NCBI RefSeq assembly: GCF_003635045.1
Contig: NZ_RBXT01000001.1
Coordinates: 3,162,001-3,226,000, forward strand
Reading direction: 5' to 3'
Length of the DNA stretch: 64,000 nucleotides
Source: Terracoccus luteus
Lineage (GTDB): Bacteria; Actinomycetota; Actinomycetes; Actinomycetales; Dermatophilaceae
Shown: positions 47,534 through 56,565 of the stretch, piece after piece
How positions within the stretch are numbered: the stretch's first letter is position 1
Layout: each line of letters starts with the position of its first letter
Position numbers and translations under genes: made by a program
The notes under the pieces: model-generated
Databases searched by the model: none
What the model was told of the DNA's origin: nothing
The model's input: only the letters and a program-made list of their open reading frames with translations

Positions 47534-48144
47534 GGCTCTTGGGACCTGAGGTGGGAGCTCACGCCAGGCGCGGGTCGGCGAAGGCCCCGCCGATGAGGAG
47601 CATCCGGAGCCGGTAGTTGTCGCGGTTTCTGAACCCTCGAGCGATCCTGCGGTGGAGCTCGATCAGTCCATTGACGGCCTCAGTGCCGCCGTTGTTGGTG
47701 CGGGCGGTGGTGAAGTAGGCCAGGAACGGCTCACGCCACTGCTTCAGGGTCCGGCCGAGGCGCGCGATCTCCGGGATCGGGCACGAGGGGAACGAGGCGA
47801 GGACGTGCTCGGCGATCCTGCGCCCCGCCGCGAGGTCTTCCTGGTGGAACGCGGAACGCAGCTCCTGCTCGGCCTGCCACGCGACGAACACCTCGTCATG
47901 GCCCTCGTCCTGAACCACCTCCACCACGTGCAGCCCGGGCAGGCCCACAAGAAGATCGCAGTTGCCGCAGTACACGGTCGGGGAAGAGCAGCACGCAGCG
48001 GCGCACGCCGTAGGCTCGGTCATCGTCGAGGTCCTCGCGGAGCAGAAGTTTGGTCGCTACTGATCCTGAGGGCCTCGACCTCTCATTCTGCGCACCACGA
48101 GGAAGGGCGTGTCACCACCGCTCCCACCTCAGGTCCCAAGAGCC
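47534..48144 (-). mobile_element. Internally deleted ISL3-family insertion (611 bp)
   Basis: Terminal inverted repeats of 24 bp (47534-47557 and 48121-48144, starting GGCTCTTGGGACCTGAG) are perfect complements of each other. They are flanked by the 8-bp duplication CCATATCC. The interior encodes only the two ends of an ISL3-type transposase. A full ISL3 element is about 1.3-1.5 kb, so this is a MITE-like derivative that would need a transposase supplied elsewhere. Perfect ends and duplication show that it arrived already shortened or was shortened without losing its ends, and rather recently. Confidence 0.9.
47559..48023 (-). pseudogene. ISL3 transposase remnant with central deletion
   Basis: An open frame of 154 aa. 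The N-terminal 35 residues include CDLLVGLPGLHVVEV, typical of the start of ISL3 transposases. The rest, from about residue 50, matches the C-terminal end: FLAYFTTARTNNGGTEAVNG, then LIELHRRIARGFRNRDNYRL. The zinc-finger and nearly the whole DDE catalytic core (about 250 residues) between them is missing, while the reading frame is kept. It cannot transpose on its own. Confidence 0.85.
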
Positions 48145-48152
48145 CCATATCC
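48145..48152 (+). repeat. Target-site duplication, right copy (CCATATCC)
   Basis: Exact partner of 47526-47533, directly after the right inverted repeat. Confidence 0.9.
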
Positions 48153-48668
48153 ACTCCACGCGACGCAATGTCTGGCGCTTGTCCCTGATGCGGCGCACAC
48201 GGCTGCATCCACCTTCGGCGGCCGACACCGCTCGTCGTTTGGTTCTGTGGCGAATGCAAGACAGGTTCGCCGGACTCAGGTCGAGCTGCTCGATGCCGAC
48301 GCGATGCGCCCCGTCACCCATGCAGCCGACCTGGATGGAGCGCGCCACCGCTAAAGACGCAAATATCGAGATAACGCCAACGAGGGCCTGCAACCCAGCT
48401 ATGCCACATCGGGGAGATTATGTCGTGCGCGCACTTCTTCGATATCGAGCAGCGAGGTCGCAGGACCAAGTTGACCATCGTCCGTCGCTCCGACGAACAG
48501 GGCCTCTCGTTGCACGTTTGATTGCACGGCCGCCATCGGACGGCGTTTGACCTGCAGAGCTGCGCGTGTCTGAAAATCGGAGGGTCGCAGATTCCACTCC
48601 AGACCGGCGAATATTGGGAAACGTGAGGTGCAGATTCGGAACCTTGACGGAGGCCGCCGAGAAGATTG
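48153..48668. other. Non-coding stretch between the ISL3 remnant and ptsI
   Basis: About 515 bases with lower GC than the neighbouring PTS genes and no open frame that has both a ribosome site and a natural composition. This is probably the worn edge of the accessory region; no tRNA or clear attachment site was found. Confidence 0.5.
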
Positions 48669-50492
48669 CTATATCAAGTCAGTGAGCTCAGATATCGCCG
48701 CATCGCGGACGGCGGTGAGCGCGTCGACAGCCGTACGTGACGCACGCGCCGCCTCGGCGAGCTTCTGGCAGTCGGCCAGGGTGTGCAGCGACAGGGCGAG
48801 GCGCACGACCGGCACCTTGCTCGGTGCCATCGACAGCGACGTCACGCCGAGCCCGACCAGAACCAGAGCGAGCAGCGGGTCGCCGGCGGACTCGCCGCAG
48901 ACCCCCATCGGGCGGTCGACCGTGGCCGCTCCGGCACAGGCCGCGGCGACGACGTCGAGCACTGCCGGCTGCCACGGGTCGAGCAGATCTGACAGCGCGC
49001 CCTGCATGCGGTCGGCCGCCATCGTGTACTGCGCCAGGTCGTTGGTGCCGAGCGAGCCGAAGTCGACCTCGGTCAGCACGTCGCGCGACCGCAGGGCCGC
49101 GCCAGGCACCTCGATCATGACCCCGGCCTTCGGCAGCCCGTTCTCGCGCACGCGGCGGGCGAACCACGCCGCTTCCTCCGCCGTCGCGACCATCGGCGCC
49201 ATGACGCGCACGTCGGCGCCGGTGTCGCGCGCCGCCACCGCGAGCGCCTCGAGCTGCGAGTCCAAGAGCTCGGGCCGCTCGGCCGACAACCGCAGGCCAC
49301 GGCGCCCGAGCGCCGGGTTCTCCTCCGGACCGAGGTCGGCGAACTTGAGCGGCTTGTCGGCGCCGGCATCAAGGGTGCGAACGACGACCCGCCGCCCCTC
49401 GAACGGCGCGAAGACGCCCCGGTAGATCTCCGCCTGCTCGTCGACCGTCGGTGCCTTGGTCGCCGAGAGGAAGACGAACTCGGTGCGGAACAGACCGACG
49501 CCCTCGAGGTCCTGCGCACCGGCCGCGACGGCGTCCTCGACGCCGCCGATGTTGGCCAGCAGCGCGACCGCGTGCCCGTCCGACGTCTTACCGGCCCCCG
49601 ACAGCTCGGCCAACGCCGACGCACGGCGCGAGGCCCGCTCGCGCTGGGCGGTGACGAGCGCCATGTCGGGCGCGATCGTCACCTCGCCGGAGTCGCCGTC
49701 GATCGCGACCGGCACCCCGGCCGGGATCGCCGTCGCCCCGGCGAGCTGCACGACCGCGGGGATGCCCATCTGTGCGGCCAAGATGGCGGTGTGCGAGGTG
49801 CGCCCGCCGGCCTCGGTGATGATGCCGACGACGCGCGACCGGTCGAGCGTCGCCGTCTCGGCCGGCGCGAGGTCCTCCGCCACGATGACACTCGGCTCGG
49901 TGAACACCGGCACGCCGGGCGCCGGCACCCCGAGCACCGCGGCCACGGCGCGCGACCCGACGTCGCGCAGATCGGCGACGCGCTCGGCGAAGTAGCCGCC
50001 GAGGGCCTCGAACTGCGCCGCGTACGTCTCGACCGCGCGGTCGATCGACGTGGCGCGGCCGTGGCCGGCGGCGAGCTCCTTGCCCGCCGCCTTGACCAGG
50101 CCCTTGTCGCGCGCGATGAGCGCGGTCGCCTTGAGGATCTGCTGCGCCGTGTCCTCCACCAGCGTCGCCCGCTGCTCGAGCGAGACCGCCACCGTCTCGA
50201 ACGCCGCCTTGACGTCGGCCAGGGCCGCGTCGGCGTCGTCGACAGCCGCCTCGTTCTTCGGCGGGCGCACCGGCGGCGCCACCTGCACGACCGGCCCGAA
50301 CGCCGTGCCCGGGCTGACCCCGATGCCCTGCCGGGTCTCGGTCTGCGCGCCCGTGGGCGCCGCCCCGCCACCCGAGCCGCCGGCACCGTCAGACCCGCCC
50401 GAGTGCGCCTCCGTGCGCGCAACCGTCGGTGAGGCCGACGCGTGCGGCGCGTCCGGCGAGGGGGTGGCAGCGTCGGTGTCGGCCGTCGTCAT
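48669..50492 (-). CDS. ptsI: Phosphoenolpyruvate-protein phosphotransferase (enzyme I)
   Basis: Enzyme I takes phosphate from phosphoenolpyruvate and passes it to HPr, the first step of every PTS uptake. The phosphorylated histidine lies in GGRTSHTAILAAQMGIPA, followed by the PEP-binding barrel with VGLFRTEFVFL and GSLGTNDLAQYTMAADR. The chain is 607 aa against about 570 for most EI; the extra 55 residues form an N-terminal Ala/Thr/Ser/Gly-rich tail before GIGVSPGTAFGPV, so the true start could be further in. ATG 50492 has GTGAGGAC upstream. It lies 99 bp after ptsH and is the last gene of the fructose PTS cluster. Confidence 0.93.
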   Translation of the reverse strand: MTTADTDAATPSPDAPHASASPTVARTEAHSGGSDGAGGSGGGAAPTGAQTETRQGIGVSPGTAFGPVVQVAPPVRPPKNEAAVDDADAALADVKAAFETVAVSLEQRATLVEDTAQQILKATALIARDKGLVKAAGKELAAGHGRATSIDRAVETYAAQFEALGGYFAERVADLRDVGSRAVAAVLGVPAPGVPVFTEPSVIVAEDLAPAETATLDRSRVVGIITEAGGRTSHTAILAAQMGIPAVVQLAGATAIPAGVPVAIDGDSGEVTIAPDMALVTAQRERASRRASALAELSGAGKTSDGHAVALLANIGGVEDAVAAGAQDLEGVGLFRTEFVFLSATKAPTVDEQAEIYRGVFAPFEGRRVVVRTLDAGADKPLKFADLGPEENPALGRRGLRLSAERPELLDSQLEALAVAARDTGADVRVMAPMVATAEEAAWFARRVRENGLPKAGVMIEVPGAALRSRDVLTEVDFGSLGTNDLAQYTMAADRMQGALSDLLDPWQPAVLDVVAAACAGAATVDRPMGVCGESAGDPLLALVLVGLGVTSLSMAPSKVPVVRLALSLHTLADCQKLAEAARASRTAVDALTAVRDAAISELTDLI

Positions 50493-50591
50493 GGGTGCGT
50501 CCTCACTCGGTGGGGCAGGTGCTGCGGGCGTGTACTAAGGGGGCTGACCGGCATCCGTGATGGGCCCGGTCAGGGGCAGGTCAGGAAGGCG

Positions 50592-50861
50592 TCACTCGGC
50601 GTCGAGGTCGCGCGACAGCAGCGCGACGAGCGAGTCGAGCGCCTCGTCCGCGCCGTCGCCCTCGGCGGTCAGCGTGACCTCCTCGCCGTGCGTGGCCCCG
50701 AGGGCCATGACGCCGAGGATGCTCGTCGCGTCGACGGGCTCGTCGCCGTCCTTCGAGATCTCGACGTCGAGCCCCGTGTTCGTCGCGGCCTCGACGAAGA
50801 GGGCGGCGGGCCGGGCGTGCAGGCCGACCGACGAGGCGATGGTGACGGTGCGTGAGGCCAT
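50592..50861 (-). CDS. ptsH: Phosphocarrier protein HPr
   Basis: An 89-aa protein carrying phosphate from enzyme I to the sugar-specific IIA domains. His15 lies in SVGLHARPAAL, the standard site. The regulatory-site region reads SILGVMALGATHGEEVTL, with Ser47 in the position of Ser46. AAGGAG stands upstream of ATG 50861, which decides the start against longer frames. It lies between fruA and ptsI, in the same direction. Confidence 0.93.
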   Translation of the reverse strand: MASRTVTIASSVGLHARPAALFVEAATNTGLDVEISKDGDEPVDATSILGVMALGATHGEEVTLTAEGDGADEALDSLVALLSRDLDAE

Positions 50862-51096
50862 GGGTGGTGCTCCTTCGTTGGATGCGGTCACGTCGACCGG
50901 CACAGCCGTGCCGTGACCCCAGTCTGTCGTGAACCCCGTCCGCGTGTGGCGGGCGGGCGGTGGTGAGTGCGAGGTGTTCGGATGCCGGGCAGCCCGGCGG
51001 GGTGCGCCCCCGCACACCCCGCCCGGCCGGGTCAGAACCCAACCGGGCGGTGTGGTGCGTGGGCGCAGCCTGTCGACGCCGGGGCGTCGAACCAGA

Positions 51097-51129
51097 CTCA
51101 GACCGTGCTCAGACCGTGCTCAGACCGTG
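51097..51129 (+). repeat. Three tandem copies of CTCAGACCGTG at the end of fruA
   Basis: The 11-bp unit occurs three times without a gap (51097-51107, 51108-51118, 51119-51129). The last copy contains the fruA stop codon (51120-51122). Slippage here would leave the protein unchanged, as each unit begins with the TGA on the coding strand. Confidence 0.8.
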
Positions 51130-53306
51130 GCGACGGCCTCGACCTGCTGCAGCTTCGGGTCGCGCGACTTCAGCGCGACGACGATGCCGCAGGTGACGAG
51201 CACGCCGGCCACGAGGGCGACGACGAAGAGGAGGAAGTTGCCGATGAGCGGCAGCACCCAGATGCCTCCGTGCGGGGCCCGCAGCGTCGTGCCGAAGGCC
51301 ATGGCGAGCGCTCCGGTGACGGCCGAGCCGGCCATCGAGCTGACGATGATGCGGAACGGGTCGGCCGCGGCGAACGGGATGGCACCCTCTGAGATGAACG
51401 AGAACCCGAGCAGCCAGGCCGCCTTGCCGTTCTCGCGCTCGGGCTCGCTGAAGAGCTTCGGGCGGATCGTCGTGGCCAGGGCCATGGCGAGCGGGGCGAC
51501 CATGCCGGCGGCCATGACCGCGGCCATGATCTTCAGCTGCGGCGCGTCGGTCGAGGCACCGGCTGCGGCCAGACCCGTCGTGGCGAAGGCGTAGGCGACC
51601 TTGTTGACCGGGCCGCCGAGGTCGAAGCCCATCATCGCGCCGAGGATGAGGCCGAGGATGATGGCGCTGCCGCCGCCGAGCCCGCCGAGCCAGGTGTTGA
51701 GGGCGTCGGTGAGGGCCTTGATCGGGCGGCCGAGCACGGTGATGAACAGGCCGATCGTGATGAGCGAGCTGAGCAGCGGGATGACGACGACCGGCATGAC
51801 GCCGCGCACGCCCTTGGCGACCTTCCACGAGCTGACCCAGCGGGCGACGAAGCCGCCGATGAGACCGGTGACGAGACCGCCGAGGAAGCCGGCGCCCATC
51901 GTGGCCGCGACCGAGCCGCCGACGATGCCGGGGACGAGGCCGGGCCGGTCGGCGATGGCGAAGGCGATGAAGCCCGAGAGGATCGGCACGAGGAACCCGA
52001 ACGACGCCCCGCCGATGACGAACAGCAGCGCCGCCCACGAGGTGAGGCTGAGCGGGTTGAAGTTCTGCGCGATGTTGTAGGCCGGGTCGGTCGGCGTGAG
52101 GCCGTACTTGACGATCTCGATGGCGCCGCTCTCACCGAGCGCGACCTGGGCGAGCATGAACGACAGGGCGATGAGGATGCCGCCCGCAGCGACGAACGGG
52201 ATCATGTACGACACACCCGTCATGAGCCACTGGCGCACCTTCGTGGCCGTGCTGGCGCCGTCCTCGACCTTCGAGGTGAGCCCGCCGGATGCCGTGGGGC
52301 CGGCTGCCGCGGCGGCCGCGGCCTTGCTCGGGTCGGCCCTCCACTCGGCGGCCAGGTTTGCGGCCTGCTGCACGAGAGCGGGTCCGTCGCTGATGCCCTT
52401 CTTCACGCCGACGTCGACGGTCGGCTTGCCGGCGAAGCGGCCGGCGTCCTTGACGGGCAGGTCGTGGGCGAAGATGACGGCGTCGGCCTCGGCGATCTCG
52501 GCCGCGGTGAGCGGCGTCGTGCCGGCGGAGCCCTGCGTCTCGACCTTCATCGTGTGACCGGCGGCCTTGGCCGCGTTCTCCAGGCCCTCGGCCGCCATGT
52601 AGGTGTGGGCGATGCCGGTCGGGCACGAGGTGACGCCGACGAGCTTGAGGGCGCGCGGCGGTGCCTCCTCGGCGACGGCGGTCGTGGCGGCGCCACCCGC
52701 GGTCGAGGCGCTCGACGAGCCAGAGGCCACCGAAGCAGCGGTGGCGGTGGACCCGGCCGCGGCGGCACCGGTCGTGTCGCGCGTCGGGTCGCTCACGGCA
52801 TCCGAATGCGTGGTGGTCGTGCTGGTCTGGGTGCTCGCGGGCTTGGCCGGCGCGGGCTGGTCGAGACCGACCTCGGCGCTGACGATGCGCACGACCTCGG
52901 CCTCGCTCGTGGCGTTGCCCAGGGCGGCCTTGAAGTCCTTCTTCATGAGGGCGCGGGCGAGCTTGGGCAGCATCTGCATGTGCGCGTCGCCGCCGCCCTC
53001 GGGGGCCGCGATGAGGAAGATGAGGCTGGCCGGGCCGTCCTTGGCGCCCCAGTCGATGCCGTCGGCGGCGCGGCCGAAGACGAGCGACGGCTCGGTGATG
53101 GCCGAGCTGCGGGCGTGGGGGATGCCGATGCCGCCGGGCAGGCCGGTCGCCATCGTCTCCTCGCGCTTGCGCACGTCGGCGATGAACTGGTCGAGGTCGG
53201 TGCAGCGGCCCGAGGCGACGAGGCGCTCCCCGAGGGTCCGGGTCGCCTCGTGGCGGTCGGCACCGGTGAGGTCGAGGACGACCTGCTCTTCGGTGATGAG
53301 GGACAT
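51120..53306 (-). CDS. fruA: PTS fructose transporter subunit IIABC
   Basis: A 728-aa membrane protein that takes up fructose and phosphorylates it to fructose 1-phosphate. IIA is at residues 1-150 with the phosphorylated His64 in GIGIPHARS. A Ser/Thr/Ala-rich linker follows. IIB starts near 218 with the active Cys228 in GVTSCPTGIAHTYMAAEGL. IIC, from about 370 to 720, has about eight to ten hydrophobic segments and motifs such as GFLVPILSGFIAFAIADRPG. ATG 53306 has AAGGA eight bases upstream; the frame is open further upstream but overlaps fruK. It sits between fruK and ptsH. Confidence 0.93.
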   Translation of the reverse strand: MSLITEEQVVLDLTGADRHEATRTLGERLVASGRCTDLDQFIADVRKREETMATGLPGGIGIPHARSSAITEPSLVFGRAADGIDWGAKDGPASLIFLIAAPEGGGDAHMQMLPKLARALMKKDFKAALGNATSEAEVVRIVSAEVGLDQPAPAKPASTQTSTTTTHSDAVSDPTRDTTGAAAAGSTATAASVASGSSSASTAGGAATTAVAEEAPPRALKLVGVTSCPTGIAHTYMAAEGLENAAKAAGHTMKVETQGSAGTTPLTAAEIAEADAVIFAHDLPVKDAGRFAGKPTVDVGVKKGISDGPALVQQAANLAAEWRADPSKAAAAAAAGPTASGGLTSKVEDGASTATKVRQWLMTGVSYMIPFVAAGGILIALSFMLAQVALGESGAIEIVKYGLTPTDPAYNIAQNFNPLSLTSWAALLFVIGGASFGFLVPILSGFIAFAIADRPGLVPGIVGGSVAATMGAGFLGGLVTGLIGGFVARWVSSWKVAKGVRGVMPVVVIPLLSSLITIGLFITVLGRPIKALTDALNTWLGGLGGGSAIILGLILGAMMGFDLGGPVNKVAYAFATTGLAAAGASTDAPQLKIMAAVMAAGMVAPLAMALATTIRPKLFSEPERENGKAAWLLGFSFISEGAIPFAAADPFRIIVSSMAGSAVTGALAMAFGTTLRAPHGGIWVLPLIGNFLLFVVALVAGVLVTCGIVVALKSRDPKLQQVEAVATV

Positions 53307-53412
53307 GGGTGGTTCCTTTCCGGGGTCCACCGCGCGACGGCGGTGTCGGGTCTGCTGGCAGTTCGGCGTTCTGGGGTGATGCGTGGTGTGGCTGGTGCGG
53401 GGGTGGAGCGGC

Positions 53413-54357
53413 TCAGCTGATGGTGCGGGTGAAGTCGGGCTCGAGCGTGAGCTCGGTGCGGATGCCGTCGAGGTCGGCGGGCGCGGGCACCCGGCTCCCC
53501 GGGAGGGTGACCGCGGCCGCCCCCCACGTGACGCCGGTGGCGAGCGCGTCGGCCGGTGACTGTCCGGTCGAGAGGCCGTGGAGCAGTCCGGCGAGCATGC
53601 AGTCGCCCGCGCCGACCGTCGACAGCGGCGCCGTGATGGTGGCGCGGGCGTGGGCGTGGCCGTCGGCGGTGACGAGCAGGGCGCCGTCTCCGCCGAGACT
53701 GACGGCGACGAGATCGATGCCGGCCTCGACGAGCTCGCGGGCCGCGTCGCGCACGTCGGCCAGGGTCGGCAGGTCGTGGTCGACGAGCTCGGCCAGCTCT
53801 TCGTGGTTGGGCTTGATGAGGTGCGGCACGGCGGCGACGGCCTTGGCGAACGAGGCGCCCGAGCTGTCGACGGCGACCCGGCCGCCGCCCTCGCGCACCC
53901 GGGCGACGAGGGTGGCGTAGAGGTCGGCCGGCGCACCCGGGGGCAGCGAGCCGCAGCCGACGACCCACTGGGCCGAGGCCGCGCTCTGCGCGGTGGCGTC
54001 GAGCAGGGCCACCACGTCGGCATCCGTGAGGGTGGGGCCGGGCTCGTTGAGCTTCGTCGTCGTGCCGTCGGGCTCGAGCACGCTGATGTTCATGCGCAGG
54101 GTGCCCTCGACGGCGACGCTGCGGTGGGTGACGCCGGCGGTGTCGAGCAGCTCGGACATGAGGTGGCCCTCGGGGCCGCCGCTCGGCATGACGGCGACGG
54201 TCTGCGCGCCTTGGGCGGCGAGCGCCCGGCTGACGTTGACGCCCTTGCCGCCCGGGTCGATGCGGCTGCTCGTGGCCCGGTGCACCTCGCCGCGGCGCAG
54301 CTCGTCGATGACGATGGCGCGGTCGATGCTCGGGTTCGGGGTGAGGGTGACGATCAT
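53413..54357 (-). CDS. fruK: 1-phosphofructokinase
   Basis: A 314-aa PfkB-family kinase turning fructose 1-phosphate into fructose 1,6-bisphosphate. It shows the family start TLTPNPSIDRAI, the first signature GGKGVNVSRALAAQG and the second signature STVGAGDCMLAG with the catalytic aspartate. Length is normal. The ATG overlaps the stop of the regulator gene (ATGA), and fruA follows after 106 bp, so regulator, kinase and transporter form one operon. Confidence 0.93.
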   Translation of the reverse strand: MIVTLTPNPSIDRAIVIDELRRGEVHRATSSRIDPGGKGVNVSRALAAQGAQTVAVMPSGGPEGHLMSELLDTAGVTHRSVAVEGTLRMNISVLEPDGTTTKLNEPGPTLTDADVVALLDATAQSAASAQWVVGCGSLPPGAPADLYATLVARVREGGGRVAVDSSGASFAKAVAAVPHLIKPNHEELAELVDHDLPTLADVRDAARELVEAGIDLVAVSLGGDGALLVTADGHAHARATITAPLSTVGAGDCMLAGLLHGLSTGQSPADALATGVTWGAAAVTLPGSRVPAPADLDGIRTELTLEPDFTRTIS

Positions 54358-55115
54358 GCGGTGACGACCTCCGGTCCGGCCGCGCGGAGCTCGGCGGCGA
54401 CGTCGTCGTCGATGTCGGCGTCGGTGATGACGACGTCGACGTCGGCGACCTGGGCGAAACGGTGCAGGTGGTCGTCACCGGTCTTGCTCGAGTCGGTGAG
54501 CACGACGCACTTGCGGGCGGCGGCGACCATGGCTTTCTTGACGAGGGCCTCGGACTGGTCGGGGGTCGTGAGGCCGCGGGCCACCGAGATGCCGTTGGTG
54601 CCGACCACGGCGACGTCGACGACGACGTCGGCCAGCGGGCTGAGGGCCCAGTCGCCGACGGCGGCACCGGTCGTGCCGCGCAGGCGGCCGCCGAGCAGGT
54701 AGAGGGTGACGCCGGGGTTGGCCGACAGGGTGGCGGCGGCGGAGAGGCTGTTCGTGATGACGGTCAGCTGCAGGTCGGTCGGCAGCAGCTCGGCCACGGC
54801 CTGCGTGGTGGAGCCGGCGTCGAGGATGACGCTGCCACCGGCGGGCAGCTCGTCGAGGGCGCGGGCCGCGATGCGGCGCTTGACGTCGGCGAGGCGGCTG
54901 AAGCGGGTGGCGAGGGTCGGCTCGACCTCGAGGCGCTCGACCGGGATGGCGCCGCCGTGCACCCGGCGCAGCGACCCGCGGCGCTCGAGGGCGGTGAGGT
55001 CGCGGCGCACGGTCTCTGCGGCGACGCCGAGGTCGTCGGCGAGGGCGGTGACCTCGACCCGACCGTCCTGGCGGGCCAGCGCGATGATGCGCTGCTGGCG
55101 CTCCGCTGCGTACAT
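54354..55115 (-). CDS. fruR: DeoR-family regulator of the fructose operon
   Basis: A 253-aa DeoR-type regulator. The N-terminal helix-turn-helix reads VEVTALADDLGVAAETVRRD, then LRRVHGGAI, the family hallmark. The C-terminal sugar-phosphate sensing domain has DAGSTTQAVAELL and VVGTNGI. ATG 55115 is preceded by AAGGAG at five bases; the frame continues upstream without a ribosome site. As first gene of the fru operon it probably represses it and responds to fructose 1-phosphate; that ligand is inferred from the family. Confidence 0.9.
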   Translation of the reverse strand: MYAAERQQRIIALARQDGRVEVTALADDLGVAAETVRRDLTALERRGSLRRVHGGAIPVERLEVEPTLATRFSRLADVKRRIAARALDELPAGGSVILDAGSTTQAVAELLPTDLQLTVITNSLSAAATLSANPGVTLYLLGGRLRGTTGAAVGDWALSPLADVVVDVAVVGTNGISVARGLTTPDQSEALVKKAMVAAARKCVVLTDSSKTGDDHLHRFAQVADVDVVITDADIDDDVAAELRAAGPEVVTA

Positions 55116-55536
55116 CGGACTCCTTCGTCCTGCTCCGTCGTCGTCGAGGGGTTGCTGCCGGGTCGTGCTGGCGGTTCTGGTGTCTCTGGCCGTGCTGGTC
55201 CTGCTCCCTTGCGAGAACTGAACCACGGATCCGAGGTGAAGTAAAGAGATTCGGGCGCCCGATTCTGTGGTTTTTGCTCAACCGGGCGTCCGGCCCGCCC
55301 GTTCCCACCCGCCACCCCCGGCCCTGGCCCTCGCTTTCTCGTCGAGAGGCCAATTAGGGCACACCGAAAGGCCAATCTCAGCGTGTGCCCGCGCGGTCCC
55401 GGGGTCGGTTGGCCTTTCGGTGATGTGTATTTGGCCTCTCGACGGGCCTGAGTGCTGGGAGCCGGGCAGCGTCGGGCGTCGCTAGGGTGCGTTCACGCCC
55501 ACCCCGGCTCCCCGGCATCCGAGATCGAGGTCGACC
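55116..55536. other. Divergent regulatory region fruR / hydrolase
   Basis: These 421 bases lie between the divergent starts of fruR and the hydrolase gene. Besides the composite inverted repeat at 55341-55443 they contain an AT-richer patch (55237-55275, GTAAAGAGATTCGGG) that may hold the fru promoter. No open frame looks coding. Confidence 0.5.
55341..55443. repeat. Composite inverted repeat in the fruR upstream region
   Basis: Each arm holds GTCGAGAGGCCAA, eight variable bases, then CACCGAAAGGCCAA (55341-55353 and 55362-55375). The other arm has their exact complements in reverse order (55409-55422 and 55431-55443). The loop is about 33 bases. Inside one arm, GAGAGGCCAA and GAAAGGCCAA are near-copies 20-odd bases apart. 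It may be a REP-like element, a double hairpin or a pair of operators. Confidence 0.8.
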
Positions 55537-56472
55537 ATGCGCAGCGACACGTTCACCCTCGCCCGCCCGCACGACACGCAGGTGTCGGTGCGGCGCTGGC
55601 GGCCGGACGGCGAGGCCAAGGCGGTCGTGCAGGTCGCGCACGGGCTGGCCGAGCACGCCGCGCGCTACGCCCGTTTCGCGCAGGCGCTGACGGATGCCGG
55701 GTACGCCGTCTACGCGTCCGACCACCGTGGGCACGGGGCGACGTCGGGGCCGCGCGGCACGTTCGGAGAGCGCGGCGGCTGGGACCTCGTCGTCGCGGAC
55801 CTGCACGCCGTCACCGAGCGGGCCAAGGAGGAGAACCCGGGGCTGCCGGTCTTCCTCGTCGGGCACAGCATGGGCTCGTTCCTGTCGCGCGCCTACGCGG
55901 CCGAGCACGGGCACGAGCTGGCCGGGCTCGTGCTGTCGGGCACCGCGGGCGGCGCCGGTGCGCTCGGACGGGTCGGGCTGCTCATCGCGTCGCTGCAGGG
56001 GCGGCTGCGCGGGCACTCGCACGTCAGCGGGCTGATGAACACGCTGACCTTCGGGCAGTACAACGCTGCGTTCAAGCCCGCCCGCACCGAGTTCGACTGG
56101 CTCTCGCGCGACCCCGCCGAGGTCGACAAGTACATCGACGACCCCGACTGCGGGTTCGTCTTCACCGCCGGCGGGTTCGGGGACCTCCTACGGGGTCTGG
56201 CCGCCGTCAACAGCGACGCCGTCGTGCGACGCGTGCCGTCCGGACTGCCGGTGCATCTCGCGTCGGGCGACGCCGACCCGGTCGGCGGCAAGGGCGGCTC
56301 CGGCGTCACCGCGGTCGCCGAGCAGCTGCGGCGCTCGGGGGTGCGCGACGTCACCGTCACGCTCTGGCCGGGGGCGCGGCACGAGATCCTCAACGAGACG
56401 AACCGCGACGAGGTGACGGCCGAGATCATCGACTGGCTCGACGCGCACCTCGCGGCGGCGCGGGCCGCCTGA
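55537..56472 (+). CDS. Alpha/beta hydrolase, monoacylglycerol lipase type
   Basis: A 311-aa hydrolase predicted to split mono- or lysoglycerides. The nucleophile Ser111 is in VGHSMGSFLS, the acid in HLASGDADPVGG, and the histidine in WPGARHEILNE. HG and SDHRGHGATSGPRG near the start match the oxyanion and lid region of monoglyceride lipases. No signal peptide. It is the first of a run of plus-strand genes. Confidence 0.85.
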   Translation: MRSDTFTLARPHDTQVSVRRWRPDGEAKAVVQVAHGLAEHAARYARFAQALTDAGYAVYASDHRGHGATSGPRGTFGERGGWDLVVADLHAVTERAKEENPGLPVFLVGHSMGSFLSRAYAAEHGHELAGLVLSGTAGGAGALGRVGLLIASLQGRLRGHSHVSGLMNTLTFGQYNAAFKPARTEFDWLSRDPAEVDKYIDDPDCGFVFTAGGFGDLLRGLAAVNSDAVVRRVPSGLPVHLASGDADPVGGKGGSGVTAVAEQLRRSGVRDVTVTLWPGARHEILNETNRDEVTAEIIDWLDAHLAAARAA

Positions 56473-56552
56473 CGCACTGGCCGGGTGCCCGGGTGCCCGG
56501 GGTGCGGCGGGTGCGCCGGCCGCGGACCCAGGCGGCTGTCGGCATCCGTGCC

Positions 56553-56558
56553 TAGAGT
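56553..56558 (+). promoter_or_regulatory. -10 element TAGAGT of a leaderless gene
   Basis: TAGAGT lies seven bases before the ATG at 56566, and no ribosome site is present. This is the spacing expected when transcription starts at the start codon. Confidence 0.5.
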
Positions 56559-56565
56559 GATCGAC

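Noticed and set aside
48112-48393. Possible small minus-strand gene next to the ISL3 remnant
   Set aside because: It reads through the target duplication and the inverted repeat of the insertion and has no ribosome site.
48540-48610. tRNA-like or attachment-like sequence (GGGTCGCAGATTCC)
   Set aside because: No cloverleaf can be drawn and no second copy was seen in the window.
53307-54023. Upstream extension of the fruA frame
   Set aside because: It runs through fruK in another frame and is Pro/Ser/Arg-rich; ATG 53306 has a ribosome site and starts the IIA domain.
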